NCBI RefSeq assembly: GCF_019145355.1
Contig: NZ_JAHSTY010000001.1
Span: forward strand, 62,001-126,000
Length of the DNA stretch: 64,000 nucleotides
Direction: 5' to 3'
Source of the DNA: Pseudomonas azadiae
GTDB taxonomy: Bacteria; Pseudomonadota; Gammaproteobacteria; Pseudomonadales; Pseudomonadaceae
Part shown: positions 8,648-17,023 of the stretch, one piece after another
Layout of the letters: the number at the start of each line of letters is the position of its first letter
How positions within the stretch are numbered: the stretch's first letter is position 1
Notes under the pieces: model-generated
Told to the model about the DNA's origin: nothing
Database searches by the model: none
What the model saw: only the letters and a program-made list of their open reading frames with translations
Program-made: the position numbers and the translations under genes

Positions 8648-10222
8648 TCAGTTCACCCCCTGCTCGAGCGTCAACGGGCGTGCGCGTTCAGCCTTGGCTT
8701 GCGGCGCGGTGCGATGCTGCATCTTCCAGGCAGCCCAGGCGAGGAACACGCCGCTGGCCAGGCAGGTCAGGTCGAAGCCGGCCATGGCCCAGTCGCCGCT
8801 CGCCAGCGAAACACCCAAGTGATGCGAGGTGGTCAGCGCATTGAGCAGCGGGATGGCGATAAACAGCAGCGCGCCGATGCTCAATTGCTCGACCCAAGCC
8901 TGGCGGCCGCGCCGCAGCATCGCGTGCAGCAGGCTCAGGCCCCAGGCGATAAAGAAACTTTGCACTTCCCAACCAGACCGTTCGGCGAAGCTCACCGGCA
9001 ACAAACGGTTGGCCCAGAAAAACGCCGCAATGGCGATCATCAGCCCGGACATGCTGGCGATATTCAGCACTTGCACCAACCGCAACTCAAATGGCATCGC
9101 CGTGGTTTTAACGTGCTTGAGCTGGCGTTTGCCGAGCCAGATCACCAGCCCGGTGCCGATCATCGCCGTGCCCGCCAGGCCGCAGATAAAGTACAACCAG
9201 CGCAACACCGGGCCGGCGAAATGGCCCATATGCAACCCGTAGAAACTGCCGCCGATCACCGCCGGCAACGACGGCTCGCCACTGACTCGCAGCAATTCGC
9301 CCGTATGGCCGTTGAAGGACACCGTAGTGCCGAAGTCGTGCACCACGCTGTCGGAACCGGCGCGGAACACATTGACCGAGGCGTTCACATCACTTGGGTT
9401 GTTCACCGCCAGCCGCCCGACGTGTCCGCCCGCCCAGTGCGCCCGCGCCTGCTCATACATCGGCACCAGCGGCTTCAACTGCCCAGGCTGCCCGAGCGCC
9501 GGCGCATTGTCGGTGGCCGGGAACACCTCGCTGAAGAAGGCGCGGGTGTCGTTGCCATAGGAGGCCAGGATCGGCGCCGGCATCACCATGCTCATGAAAA
9601 TCACCAGGCTGCTGTAGGTGATCATCAGGTGAAACGGCAGCACCAGCACGCCCACCGCGTTATGCCCGTCGAGCCATGAACGCTGGCCTTTGCGCGGGCG
9701 GAAGGTGAAGAAGTCCTTGAAGATTTTCTTATGGGTGATGATCCCGCTGATCAACGCGACAAACATCATCATCGCGGCGATGGTCGACAGCCAGCGACCC
9801 CAGGGATGCGGCATTTGCAGTTGGAAGTGGAAACGGTAGAAAAATTCGCCGCCCATGCTTTCACGGGCCTCCACGGCCTGGCCGGTAACCGGGTCGAGGG
9901 TTTTGCGGACGAAGTTGCCGCGCTTGCCGGGGTCGACCTTGTCTTGCCACATCACCGACAGGCCGGGGTCGCGGCTGTCCGGCAGGGTGATAAACCAACG
10001 CGCGGCCGTGGGTGCCACCTGCTGCAAATAGGTTTGGGCGACGGTCAGGCTGCGCGCATCGTCCAGGGGATGGGCCTGCACTTCCGGCTGCATCCAGTGG
10101 CTGATTTCATCCTTGAAATAGGCCAGGGTGCCCGTCAGGAAAATCGCGAACAGCAGCCAGCCGAAGATCAACCCAGCCCAGGTGTGCAGCCAGGCCATGG
10201 CCTGACGAAAGCCCTCTTTCAT
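8648..10222 (-). CDS. PepSY-associated transmembrane protein (siderophore-iron reductase-like)
   Basis: A 524-aa inner-membrane protein with an N-terminal helix (AWLHTWAGLIFGWLLFAIFLTG), a large periplasmic PepSY-type region, a second helix block near LSTIAAMMMFVALISGII, and several C-terminal helices. Conserved histidines occur next to the helices (LHTWAG, FHFQLQMPHP, GHNAVGVLVLPFHLMITY, YGLHMGHFAGP), as in the heme-binding FoxB/PiuB class proposed to reduce ferric siderophores. The start at ATG 10222 (MKEGFRQAM) overlaps the upstream stop by 4 bp; a longer frame to 10405 exists but is implausible. Reductase function is inferred from the family. Confidence 0.88.
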   Translation of the reverse strand: MKEGFRQAMAWLHTWAGLIFGWLLFAIFLTGTLAYFKDEISHWMQPEVQAHPLDDARSLTVAQTYLQQVAPTAARWFITLPDSRDPGLSVMWQDKVDPGKRGNFVRKTLDPVTGQAVEARESMGGEFFYRFHFQLQMPHPWGRWLSTIAAMMMFVALISGIITHKKIFKDFFTFRPRKGQRSWLDGHNAVGVLVLPFHLMITYSSLVIFMSMVMPAPILASYGNDTRAFFSEVFPATDNAPALGQPGQLKPLVPMYEQARAHWAGGHVGRLAVNNPSDVNASVNVFRAGSDSVVHDFGTTVSFNGHTGELLRVSGEPSLPAVIGGSFYGLHMGHFAGPVLRWLYFICGLAGTAMIGTGLVIWLGKRQLKHVKTTAMPFELRLVQVLNIASMSGLMIAIAAFFWANRLLPVSFAERSGWEVQSFFIAWGLSLLHAMLRRGRQAWVEQLSIGALLFIAIPLLNALTTSHHLGVSLASGDWAMAGFDLTCLASGVFLAWAAWKMQHRTAPQAKAERARPLTLEQGVN

Positions 10223-10518
10223 GTGCGTGCCATCCAAAAACCCAGCCCCGCCAGCGTGGCAAATGCCGCGCTCGGCAGCATCACACCGAACCAGGCGCGT
10301 GCGGCGCTGCGGCAGGCGAAACACCAGAGCACGGCCAATAGATAGAACACGAATGAACTCATCATCCCGGTGATCACGGCGTCGGCGCGTGAAGTGGGCA
10401 GCCACAGCGCCAGGCAGATACTGGCCAGGGAAGCCATCAGGTAACCGCCGATGACGGCAGCCAGCACGCGCGAGGTGACGGCGAGGCGATAGGAGACAGG
10501 CAAGGTTTTGCTTTTCAT
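10219..10518 (-). CDS. DUF3649 membrane protein, first gene of an iron-regulated operon
   Basis: A 99-aa protein with three hydrophobic stretches (SRVLAAVIGGYLMASLASICLALW, MMSSFVFYLLAVLWCFAC, and near the C-terminus). It matches the DUF3649 type usually linked to PepSY and DUF3325 genes. The start MKSKTLPVSYRL at 10518 is chosen over a TTG at 10548. A Fur-box-like sequence lies 35 bp upstream, so the whole leftward operon (DUF3649, PepSY, DUF3325, sigma, FecR) is probably induced by iron starvation. Function unknown. Confidence 0.8.
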   Translation of the reverse strand: MKSKTLPVSYRLAVTSRVLAAVIGGYLMASLASICLALWLPTSRADAVITGMMSSFVFYLLAVLWCFACRSAARAWFGVMLPSAAFATLAGLGFWMART

Positions 10519-10552
10519 GCGGGAGGCGCCAGGTTCATCAGCCCACAATATT

Positions 10553-10571
10553 AATGATAAATATTCTCATA
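10553..10571 (-). promoter_or_regulatory. Fur-box-like site for the leftward operon
   Basis: AATGATAAATATTCTCATA resembles the 19-bp Pseudomonas Fur box (AATGATAATNATTCTCATT type) with good symmetry. It sits just upstream of the DUF3649-PepSY-DUF3325-sigma-fecR operon. Confidence 0.7.
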
Positions 10572-10660
10572 AGCAAAACAGAACGGATGAATCACCTGCG
10601 CCAGGTTATGCGATGCGCAATTGCCATAGGTCTCTACACACTTTCAAAGGCTGGCGAATT

Positions 10661-10803
10661 CTCCTGTGGCGAACGGGCTTGTCCCGCGTTGGGCTGAAGC
10701 GGCCCCAGTAAAAGCAGAATGCGGTGTTTCAGACACTCCGCAGAGGCTGGTTTTGGGGCTGCTTCGCAGCCCAACGCGGGACAAGCCCGCTCGCCACAAG
10801 GAG
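10661..10803. repeat. Large imperfect palindrome, 'tggcgaacgggcttgtcccgcg' family
   Basis: The left arm (CTCCTGTGGCGAACGGGCTTGTCCCGCGTTGGGCTGAAGC) pairs with the right arm ending ACAAGCCCGCTCGCCACAAGGAG, giving arms of about 45 bp around a spacer of about 50 bp. Copies of the same family lie at 15567-15700 and 17024-17156. The left flank (CTCTACACACTTTCAAAGGCTGG, 10632-10654) resembles the terminal repeat of the 20072-20330 element, so it may be a decayed relative. It fills most of the gap between the two iron operons. Confidence 0.8.
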
Positions 10804-10872
10804 ATTCGTAAACCTCAGAGCGTGCGCAGATATACCCATGACAGGATTGCCGAAGCTCTTCACGCCCCCTAC

Positions 10873-10891
10873 AATGAGAACAATTCTTGTT
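10873..10891 (+). promoter_or_regulatory. Fur-box-like site upstream of fecI
   Basis: AATGAGAACAATTCTTGTT keeps most of the Fur-box symmetry and lies about 35 bp before the proposed fecI start, the expected place for iron repression of fecIR. Confidence 0.7.
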
Positions 10892-10926
10892 CTCTAAAGC
10901 ATGCCGATGCCAGCGGAGCGTTCCAG

Positions 10927-11415
10927 TTGAGCCCGTCCAACACTGTCGAAGTTCTGTACAACGACCATCACCACTGGCTCACCGGCTGGTTGCGACGCAA
11001 GCTTGGCTGCCCGCAGAGTGCAGCCGACCTGGCGCAGGACACCTTCCTGCGCGTGCTCACCGCACGGGAAACGCCAACGCTGATCGAGCCCCGCGCGTTT
11101 CTCACCACCGTTGCCAAGCGCGTGCTGTTCAATTTTTATCGTCGCCAGGACCTGGAGCGCGCCTACCTAGATGCCTTGGCGCAAATGCCCGAACACGTGG
11201 CGCCATCGGAAGAAGAACGCGCAATCATCCTGCAAACCCTGTTCGAACTGGATCAACTGCTCGACGGCCTGCCGGTCCAGGTCAAGCGTGCCTTCCTGTT
11301 GGCTCAACTCGATGGCCTGACCTACGCGCAGATTGGCGCTGAATTGGGCATTTCCATCGCCACCGTCAAACGCCACCTGAACAAAGCGGCCATGCGCTGC
11401 TATTTCGCGCTATGA
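10927..11415 (+). CDS. fecI: ECF sigma factor FecI
   Basis: A 162-aa ECF sigma factor that should transcribe fecA when ferric citrate is sensed. Region 2 covers VEVLYNDHHHWLTGWLRR to AADLAQDTFLRVL; region 4 covers DGLPVQVKRAFLLAQLDGLTYAQIG and the HTH IGAELGISIATVKRHLNKA. I place the start at TTG 10927 with GGAG about 9 bp upstream. The frame stays open to 10666, but the extra residues run through the REP palindrome and the Fur box. The stop overlaps the fecR start (ATGA). With FecR and a close FecA homologue following, the assignment is strong. Confidence 0.9.
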   Translation: MSPSNTVEVLYNDHHHWLTGWLRRKLGCPQSAADLAQDTFLRVLTARETPTLIEPRAFLTTVAKRVLFNFYRRQDLERAYLDALAQMPEHVAPSEEERAIILQTLFELDQLLDGLPVQVKRAFLLAQLDGLTYAQIGAELGISIATVKRHLNKAAMRCYFAL

Positions 11416-12353
11416 ATTTTTCTACTCAAGTCGCCGAACAAGCCGTGCACTGGCTGATGGAAATGCAGCAAGGCGCCCTCAACCCGCGCCAGCAGGCGGC
11501 CTGGCAGCATTGGTTGAACGCCCACAGCGACCACCAGCGCGCCTGGGACCACATGCAGCGCGTCAACCAGCGCCTGCGCGGCATGCCCTCCCCGCTCGCC
11601 CACGCGGCACTGAACGCGCCGACGTCCACCAGCCGGCGCCAGGCCCTGAAACTGCTGTTGATCCTGGGTGCCGGCTCGGCCGCCGCCTGGAGCCTGCGCC
11701 AGCAACAGCTATTGCCACCACTGAGCGCCGATTACCGCAGCCCGGTCGGCCAGCGACGCAAGGTGCAACTGGCCGACGGCAGCCAGTTGCAGCTCAACAC
11801 CGGCAGTGCGGTGGACGTGCATTTCGACGGCCAGCAGCGCCTGGTCCGCCTGCTTGAAGGTGAGATCCTGTTGACCGGCGCCGCCGGCAACGCACCGCTG
11901 CAGGTGCTGACCGGCCAGGGCCTGCTCACCAGCCAGGCGGCGCGCTTGAACGTGCGGCAGTTCAGCGATCACACGCAACTGGCGGTGTTAGGTGGGCGCG
12001 TCGACGTGATGCCCAACACCTACAGCGGCCTGCCGCTGACCGTTCAGGCCTCGCACCAGGTCAACGTCACCCGCAGAGGCTGGGACACCCCGCGCCCCAC
12101 CGACACCAACAGCGGCGCCTGGGCCGACGGCATGCTGGTTGCGGCCCACATGCGCCTGGAAGATTTCCTCGGCGAACTCGGGCGTTATCGCCGTGGTCAG
12201 CTCAACTGCGACCCACAGGTGGCCGACCTGCTGATCTCCGGCAGCTACCCGCTGGACGACAGCGAGCGCATTCTCGAGCTGCTGGAAGTGAGCTTGCCGG
12301 TCAAGGTACGACGCTTTACCCGCTACTGGGTGACGGTCCAGGCACGCGCCTGA
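11412..12353 (+). CDS. fecR: Anti-sigma / signalling protein FecR
   Basis: A 313-aa inner-membrane protein passing the signal from FecA to FecI. It has a cytoplasmic N-terminal part (VAEQAVHWLMEMQ, WQHWLNAHSDHQRAWDHM, residues about 5-45), one membrane helix (ALKLLLILGAGSAAAW, about 76-92), a periplasmic FecR domain (YRSPVGQRRKVQLADGSQ onward), and a C-terminal STN-like segment (MRLEDFLGELGRYRRGQL). It overlaps fecI by 4 bp and ends 90 bp before fecA. That gap should hold the FecI-dependent promoter, although I cannot point to it with confidence. Confidence 0.92.
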   Translation: MNFSTQVAEQAVHWLMEMQQGALNPRQQAAWQHWLNAHSDHQRAWDHMQRVNQRLRGMPSPLAHAALNAPTSTSRRQALKLLLILGAGSAAAWSLRQQQLLPPLSADYRSPVGQRRKVQLADGSQLQLNTGSAVDVHFDGQQRLVRLLEGEILLTGAAGNAPLQVLTGQGLLTSQAARLNVRQFSDHTQLAVLGGRVDVMPNTYSGLPLTVQASHQVNVTRRGWDTPRPTDTNSGAWADGMLVAAHMRLEDFLGELGRYRRGQLNCDPQVADLLISGSYPLDDSERILELLEVSLPVKVRRFTRYWVTVQARA

Positions 12354-12443
12354 ATTATTTTCAAAATTTGTGAGCCGTTTTCCACACCTCGCGTGACAGA
12401 GAAGGCAAGCCACCTTGATCTTTCCTTCTCAGGACCGCTCTTC

Positions 12444-14780
12444 ATGCCCCAGCAACCGACGCTTCTCGCCCGCACCGTGCGCCAACTCCTGCTCGGCGCC
12501 AGCCTCAGTCTTACCGTGCTGCCTCCAGTGATGGCGGCTGACGCCAAGCCGTATCACATCGCCCCGAGCTCGCTTGAAGCCGCGCTGAACCAATTCGGGC
12601 GTGAAGCCGGCGTATTGATTTCCTTCGGCTCCGAGGTCACGGCGGGGATGCAGAGCCGTGGGTTGTCCGGCAATTACAGCGCGGCGGATGGCCTGCAGAA
12701 ACTGCTGGAAGGCACCGGCCTGCAGGCCCGCGCCGAGGGTGACAATGCCTACAGCCTGCAGCCGGCCACGGCACCGGCCAGTATTGAGTTGGGTACCTCC
12801 AGCGTGGTCGGCGATTGGCTCGGCGACGCGGCGCAAACCAATGTGTTTGAACACCCCGGTGCGCGCGATGTGATCCGCCGCGAAGAGTTCGAGCGCCAGG
12901 GCGCCACCCAGGCCAAGGATGTGCTCAACCGCATCCCCGGCGTCAACGCCCCGGATAACAACGGCACCGGCAGCCATGACATGGCGCTGAACTTCGGCAT
13001 TCGCGGCCTCAACCCGCGCCTGGCGTCGCGCTCCACGGTGCTGATGGACGGCATCCCGGTGCCTTTCGCACCGTATGGCCAGCCGCAGCTTTCATTCGCC
13101 CCCATCAGCATGGGCAACATGGACGCCGTCGACGTCGTACGTGGCGGCGGCGCCGTGCGCTACGGCCCGCAGAACGTCGGCGGCGTGGTCAACTTCGTGA
13201 CCCGCGCGATCCCGGACGCGCCCACCGTCAAAGGTGGCCTGCAGACCGAGACCAGCCCTTCCTCCAGCCATGATGGCTTCAAGACCACCGGCAATGTGCT
13301 CGCGGGCGGCACCGCCGACAATGGCCTGGGCGGTGCGCTGTTGTACTCCGGCACCCGTGGCGGCGACTGGCGCGAAAACAGCGGCACGCGTATCGACGAC
13401 CTGATCCTCAAGGGCAAATACCAACTCGACGACGCCAACAGCTTCAACGCCATGGCGCAGTACTACGAAGGCCAGGCGGATATGCCCGGCGGCCTGAACG
13501 TCGCGGACTACAAGGCCGATCCGTATCAGTCAACCCGCGCCTACGACAAGTTCTGGGGCCGCCGTACGATGTTCAACGTCGGCTATCGCTATGAGCAGGA
13601 CCGTCGCGAATTCACCGTCAACAGCTTCTTCACCAAGACGTTGCGCAGCGGTTATCTGGACCAGGGCTCGTTCCTGTCGCTGTCCCCGCGTGAATATTGG
13701 GTGCGCGGCATCGAGACCCGCTTCGCCCAAGGCTTCGACCTGGGCCCGACCAGCCACGAAGTGGGCGTCGGCTACCGCTACATCAACGAGGCGGGCCACG
13801 AGCTGCGCTACCGCACGCCGATTGCCGCCAACCAGCAGATCCCCAGCACCGACAGCCGCAACGACCGCGACACCCGTGGCGGCACCGAAGCCAATGCATT
13901 CTTCATCGACGACCGGATAGATATCGGCAAGTGGACCATCACGCCGGGCATTCGCTACGAGATGATCGAGTCGCAACAGACCAACAACCTGACCAACGTC
14001 AAGTACAAGGGCGACTACAACACCGCGTTGCCGGCGTTGAACGTGCTCTACCACCTCAACGACAGCTGGAACCTCTACGCCAACACCGAAGGCTCGTTCG
14101 GCAGCGTGCAGTACAGCCAGATGCCGAACCGCGTGACCAGCGGCGAAGTGAAACCGGAAAAAGCCCGCACCTGGGAGTTGGGTACCCGCTACGACGACGG
14201 CACCTTGCGCGCGGAAATCGGCGCGTTCCTGATCAACTTCGACAACCAGTACGAAAGCAACCAGACCAACGATTCGGTGATTGCCCGCGGCGAAACGCGC
14301 CATCAGGGTATCGAGACCAGCGTCAACTATGCACTCGATGGCTTAAGCCCCGCGCTGGCCGGCTTTGATGTGTACGCCACTTACGCCTATGTCGACGCCA
14401 CCATCCGCGAAGACGGCCCGAACAAAGGCAACCGCGTGCCCTTCTCGTCCAAGCACAAAGGCACCTTGGGCGTGGGTTATACCGAAGGCCGCTGGAAGCT
14501 CAACCTGGACAGCAGTTACCAGAGCAGCCAGTTCGCCGACAACGCCAACACCCAGAGGGAAACCGCCGACGGTGCCAACGGACGCATCCCTGGCTACATG
14601 CTGTTCAGCAGCCGCGCAGCGTATGACTTCGGCCCGCAATTGTCGGACCTGAACGTGGCGGTCGGGGTGAAAAATATCTTCAACACCCAGTACTTCACCC
14701 GTTCGTTCGACGATAACAACAAGGGCAAATACGTAGGCGAGCCGCGCACCGTCTATGTGCAGACTTCCATCGCGTTCTAA
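12444..14780 (+). CDS. fecA: Ferric citrate outer-membrane receptor FecA
   Basis: A 778-aa TonB-dependent receptor importing ferric dicitrate and signalling through FecR. In order: signal peptide (about residues 1-32, ending PPVMAAD), N-terminal STN signalling domain (YHIAPSSLEAALNQFGREAG, about 36-110), a plug with DVLNRIPGVNAPDNNGTGSH and RGLNPRLASRSTVLMDGIPV, then a beta-barrel ending in an aromatic-containing strand (VYVQTSIAF). Long stretches agree with E. coli FecA as I remember it (GDWLGDA, EKARTWELGTRYDDG, VKNIFNTQYF), so the substrate call is firmer than for most receptors. The start ATG 12444 has AGGA upstream. No fecBCDE permease is present here. Confidence 0.93.
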   Translation: MPQQPTLLARTVRQLLLGASLSLTVLPPVMAADAKPYHIAPSSLEAALNQFGREAGVLISFGSEVTAGMQSRGLSGNYSAADGLQKLLEGTGLQARAEGDNAYSLQPATAPASIELGTSSVVGDWLGDAAQTNVFEHPGARDVIRREEFERQGATQAKDVLNRIPGVNAPDNNGTGSHDMALNFGIRGLNPRLASRSTVLMDGIPVPFAPYGQPQLSFAPISMGNMDAVDVVRGGGAVRYGPQNVGGVVNFVTRAIPDAPTVKGGLQTETSPSSSHDGFKTTGNVLAGGTADNGLGGALLYSGTRGGDWRENSGTRIDDLILKGKYQLDDANSFNAMAQYYEGQADMPGGLNVADYKADPYQSTRAYDKFWGRRTMFNVGYRYEQDRREFTVNSFFTKTLRSGYLDQGSFLSLSPREYWVRGIETRFAQGFDLGPTSHEVGVGYRYINEAGHELRYRTPIAANQQIPSTDSRNDRDTRGGTEANAFFIDDRIDIGKWTITPGIRYEMIESQQTNNLTNVKYKGDYNTALPALNVLYHLNDSWNLYANTEGSFGSVQYSQMPNRVTSGEVKPEKARTWELGTRYDDGTLRAEIGAFLINFDNQYESNQTNDSVIARGETRHQGIETSVNYALDGLSPALAGFDVYATYAYVDATIREDGPNKGNRVPFSSKHKGTLGVGYTEGRWKLNLDSSYQSSQFADNANTQRETADGANGRIPGYMLFSSRAAYDFGPQLSDLNVAVGVKNIFNTQYFTRSFDDNNKGKYVGEPRTVYVQTSIAF

Positions 14781-14794
14781 AGCCACCTGAAACG

Positions 14795-14826
14795 AAAACG
14801 GGCCTGCAAATGCAGGCCCGTTTTTT
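14795..14826. terminator. Bidirectional terminator between fecA and the HPF-like gene
   Basis: AAAACGGGCCTGCA..TGCAGGCCCGTTTTTT is a perfect 12-bp stem with A and T tracts, serving the convergent fecA and leftward HPF-like genes. Confidence 0.92.
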
Positions 14827-14846
14827 AGTCAAGCGTGAGAAAACGG

Positions 14847-15257
14847 TCAGCCGTTGAACACGGCACGTTCTTTTTCCAGAAACTCCTGCTCAAGCTCATC
14901 TTCGTTAACTTTGGTGGTCGGCTGGTTTTTTCCGGCAGCGCGGGGCTTGCCTTGCAGTTTGCCAAACAAATGTTCCAACGCATGCTCCAGCTTGGTGGCT
15001 GCACCGTCGATCGCCTGTTCCAGGGTATCGGCCTTGTGCAGGACCGACAGCGCTTGATGGCCTTTTGGGCGCGCCTCCAGGCGGCAACTTAAATCGTGGG
15101 GACCTGGCTTGTCGCCGTTCTCATCCCGCAGGTAGACCTCCACTCGGGTCAGGTCTTCTTCGTAACGTTCGAGCGTGCTCTCAATGGTAGTTCGTACCCA
15201 CTCCTCCAGTCGGATGCTGCTTTCAATATGGTTATCGCTATTGACTTGGATTTGCAT
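14847..15257 (-). CDS. HPF/RaiA-family ribosome-associated protein
   Basis: A 136-aa protein of the hibernation-promoting-factor/RaiA family, whose members bind the 30S subunit in stationary phase or stress. It begins MQIQVNSDNHIESSIRLEEWV with the beta-alpha-beta core (LERYEEDLTRVEVYLRDEN, and DTLEQAIDGAATKLEHALEH), followed by a basic then acidic tail. It is shorter than long HPF (no dimerisation domain). A good ribosome-binding site (AAGGGAAG) precedes the start. The exact paralogue is not resolved. Confidence 0.85.
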   Translation of the reverse strand: MQIQVNSDNHIESSIRLEEWVRTTIESTLERYEEDLTRVEVYLRDENGDKPGPHDLSCRLEARPKGHQALSVLHKADTLEQAIDGAATKLEHALEHLFGKLQGKPRAAGKNQPTTKVNEDELEQEFLEKERAVFNG

Positions 15258-15566
15258 AGTTCTTCCCTTATTTCAGCTAGCTCGCGAGAGGTCACAACTG
15301 CTACACCGGGGTGGTGAAACCATGACCTCTTAACTACACAATTGAGCACCTGCTGAAACAATTCAACCCCTTTTCGAAGATAAATCCTACATTACAAATT
15401 AAGCCTGACGACAAGCGTAAACGCTGTTAGGGTGGGGAGTTAGTTACATCTTCTAACGCCCCGAAATCCTCGCAATTCCCCCCTTGTTGATGGCTGCCAT
15501 CCGGTTTGCGCTGTCTGCGATCGTTTTCTGCGTACCGCCCTGAAATGGAACATAACGCACGTCCAA
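15258..15566. other. Intergenic region upstream of the HPF-like gene
   Basis: Carries the leftward promoter region of the HPF-like gene, including an AT-rich stretch at about 15350-15420. I see no convincing coding sequence, RNA gene or recognisable operator here. Confidence 0.5.
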
Positions 15567-15729
15567 TGTAGTGAGCGGGCTTGCCCCGCGCTGGGCGGCG
15601 AAGCGGCCCCAATAAAGACACCGCCGACCTTCAGGTAGAACCGAGTCGCCTGGTTTGGGGCGGCTTCGCAGCCCAGCGCGGGGCAAGCCCGCTCACTACA
15701 GGCCGCAATCGGGGCAAGCCCGCTCCCAC
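15567..15729. repeat. REP-type palindrome plus an extra half unit
   Basis: TGTAGTGAGCGGGCTTGCCCCGCGCTGGG pairs with CCCAGCGCGGGGCAAGCCCGCTCACTACA (ending at 15700) around a spacer of about 70 bp. It belongs to the family of 10661-10803 and 17024-17156. A further half unit (CGGGGCAAGCCCGCTCCCAC, about 15710-15729) is appended, suggesting stacking of two elements. Confidence 0.85.
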
Positions 15730-15903
15730 GTTGGCATTCCGCTGGCAGATAGCTCGTTGTACGGCACGCCATTTGCTGTACAGCCATGGGGCAAACGGAC
15801 TTTGTGAACCCTCAGCGACGAAGTGGCCGGTGGTCAGGCAATGCGAACTAATCCCGACACCGGTCGTCAATGACTGCATGTTCTTATCAGGCGGTAACGC
15901 ACC

Positions 15904-16218
15904 ATGGACAATCCTTTTCAGATCATCACCGACACATTCACCCCGCAATACCGTGTCAACCTGAGCATCCAGCGGCTGGACGGCAGCATCATGCTGACCC
16001 TCTCCAACGATCAAGGCGTGGTGGCCAAACGCATGATCAGCGCCGAACAGCGCAACGATCCCAAACGGCTCAAACGCCTGGTGCAGAGTATCCAGTTCGG
16101 CATCGCCATCGAACAGGGCCACAGCGCCATGGACATCCTGACGGTGATGACGGATGGCGATCACACAGTGCCACCGCAACCCTCCACCCGCGCCCTGCCT
16201 TTCAGCGTCGGGCTTTAA
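15904..16218 (+). CDS. DUF3509 protein
   Basis: A 104-aa Pseudomonas DUF3509 family protein of unknown function (starts MDNPFQIITDTFTPQYRVNL; core QRLDGSIMLTLSNDQGVVAKR). No signal peptide, membrane helix or catalytic motif is visible, so it is presumably cytosolic. Its stop overlaps the convergent psiE stop by 4 bp. Confidence 0.85.
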   Translation: MDNPFQIITDTFTPQYRVNLSIQRLDGSIMLTLSNDQGVVAKRMISAEQRNDPKRLKRLVQSIQFGIAIEQGHSAMDILTVMTDGDHTVPPQPSTRALPFSVGL

Positions 16219-16703
16219 AGCTCTCCCTTCTCGGTTTCCAGGCTCGCCTGCCCTTTGCGGCGCGGGCCTTCGACTTTCACTGACGGGAAGGCCGAGGATG
16301 CGTAGCGCACCACCAGGATTGCAAATGCCAGCAGCAGAATCCCACCGCACAGGTAGATGATTCCCACGTCTGGCGGGTTGTGGTGGGACACGTTGGAGAT
16401 CAGCAGGCGCGTCAGCGCGGTGATTGCCACGTAGATCAGGAAGCGTACGGGCATGTGGTTGGTCTTGAAATAAATCCCGACCATGGCGCCCAATTCCAGG
16501 TAGATGAACAGCAGCAAGATGTCATCGATCTTGATGTGCCCGTTTTCGAGCATCCCCAAAAACTCCATCACCGCCGCCCAGGCCGTCACCGCACCGATGG
16601 CGAACAGCGCCAGGTAATGGAACGACTCGACAAACAGATTGCCCAGGGACTCGGCCAGGCCGTGTACCTGCTGGCGCAGCCTTTCGGCCCAGTTGATTTT
16701 CAC
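16215..16703 (-). CDS. psiE: Phosphate-starvation-inducible PsiE family membrane protein
   Basis: A 162-aa inner-membrane protein with four predicted helices (FHYLALFAIGAVTAWAAVMEFL; ILLLFIYLELGAMVGIYF; VRFLIYVAITALTRLLI; GIIYLCGGILLLAFAILVV). This is the PsiE/DUF2919-like layout. The start is GTG 16703 with AAGGAAG upstream. Function is unknown beyond the family name. It runs convergent to the DUF3509 gene. Confidence 0.85.
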   Translation of the reverse strand: MKINWAERLRQQVHGLAESLGNLFVESFHYLALFAIGAVTAWAAVMEFLGMLENGHIKIDDILLLFIYLELGAMVGIYFKTNHMPVRFLIYVAITALTRLLISNVSHHNPPDVGIIYLCGGILLLAFAILVVRYASSAFPSVKVEGPRRKGQASLETEKGEL

Positions 16704-16821
16704 GATGATGCTTCCTTAGGTCGGTTCGACCGGATAATGCGGGTTGGACGTGACGGTTATTCTGCATGCAGAAAAAAGGCCAGCCACGGAAGTGAGATGG
16801 TGGCCGCGTGACATGAGGCAC

Positions 16822-17004
16822 TTAATCGGGTTGATAGGTTGAAAACTTGGCTTCGATCAACGCTTGCATTTCGATCATGACTTGCTCATGGGGGATACCT
16901 GCGCTCGGGTCATCCAAGGCTTCTTGCACCTTGGTTCGAAACCAAAAGTCGTAGGACGCATCGGGATCCTGGTGCTGCGGGATTTCAGAAGATTCAGTTT
17001 CCAT
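16822..17004 (-). CDS. PaaA2-like (RelE/ParE-partner) antitoxin, no toxin adjacent
   Basis: A 60-aa acidic protein. Its core (YDFWFRTKVQEALDDPSAG then IPHEQVMIEMQALIEAKF) matches the 'stability determinant'/PaaA2 antitoxin type that pairs with ParE-like toxins. ATG 17004 (METESSEIPQHQD) is chosen; the frame can be extended, but the extra residues run through the REP at 17024-17156. In such pairs the toxin gene normally follows directly. Here only 118 bp with no suitable reading frame separates it from psiE, so it appears solitary. Antitoxin function is inferred. Confidence 0.65.
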   Translation of the reverse strand: METESSEIPQHQDPDASYDFWFRTKVQEALDDPSAGIPHEQVMIEMQALIEAKFSTYQPD

Positions 17005-17023
17005 AAGGTATGTACACCTATTC

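Noticed and set aside
10666..10926. N-terminal extension of fecI
   Set aside because: The added residues translate a REP palindrome and the Fur-box region. Region 2 begins right after the TTG start chosen.
15581..15964. A 127-aa frame over the REP and the start of the DUF3509 gene
   Set aside because: Its first part translates repeat sequence, and related translations arise from the other REP copies.
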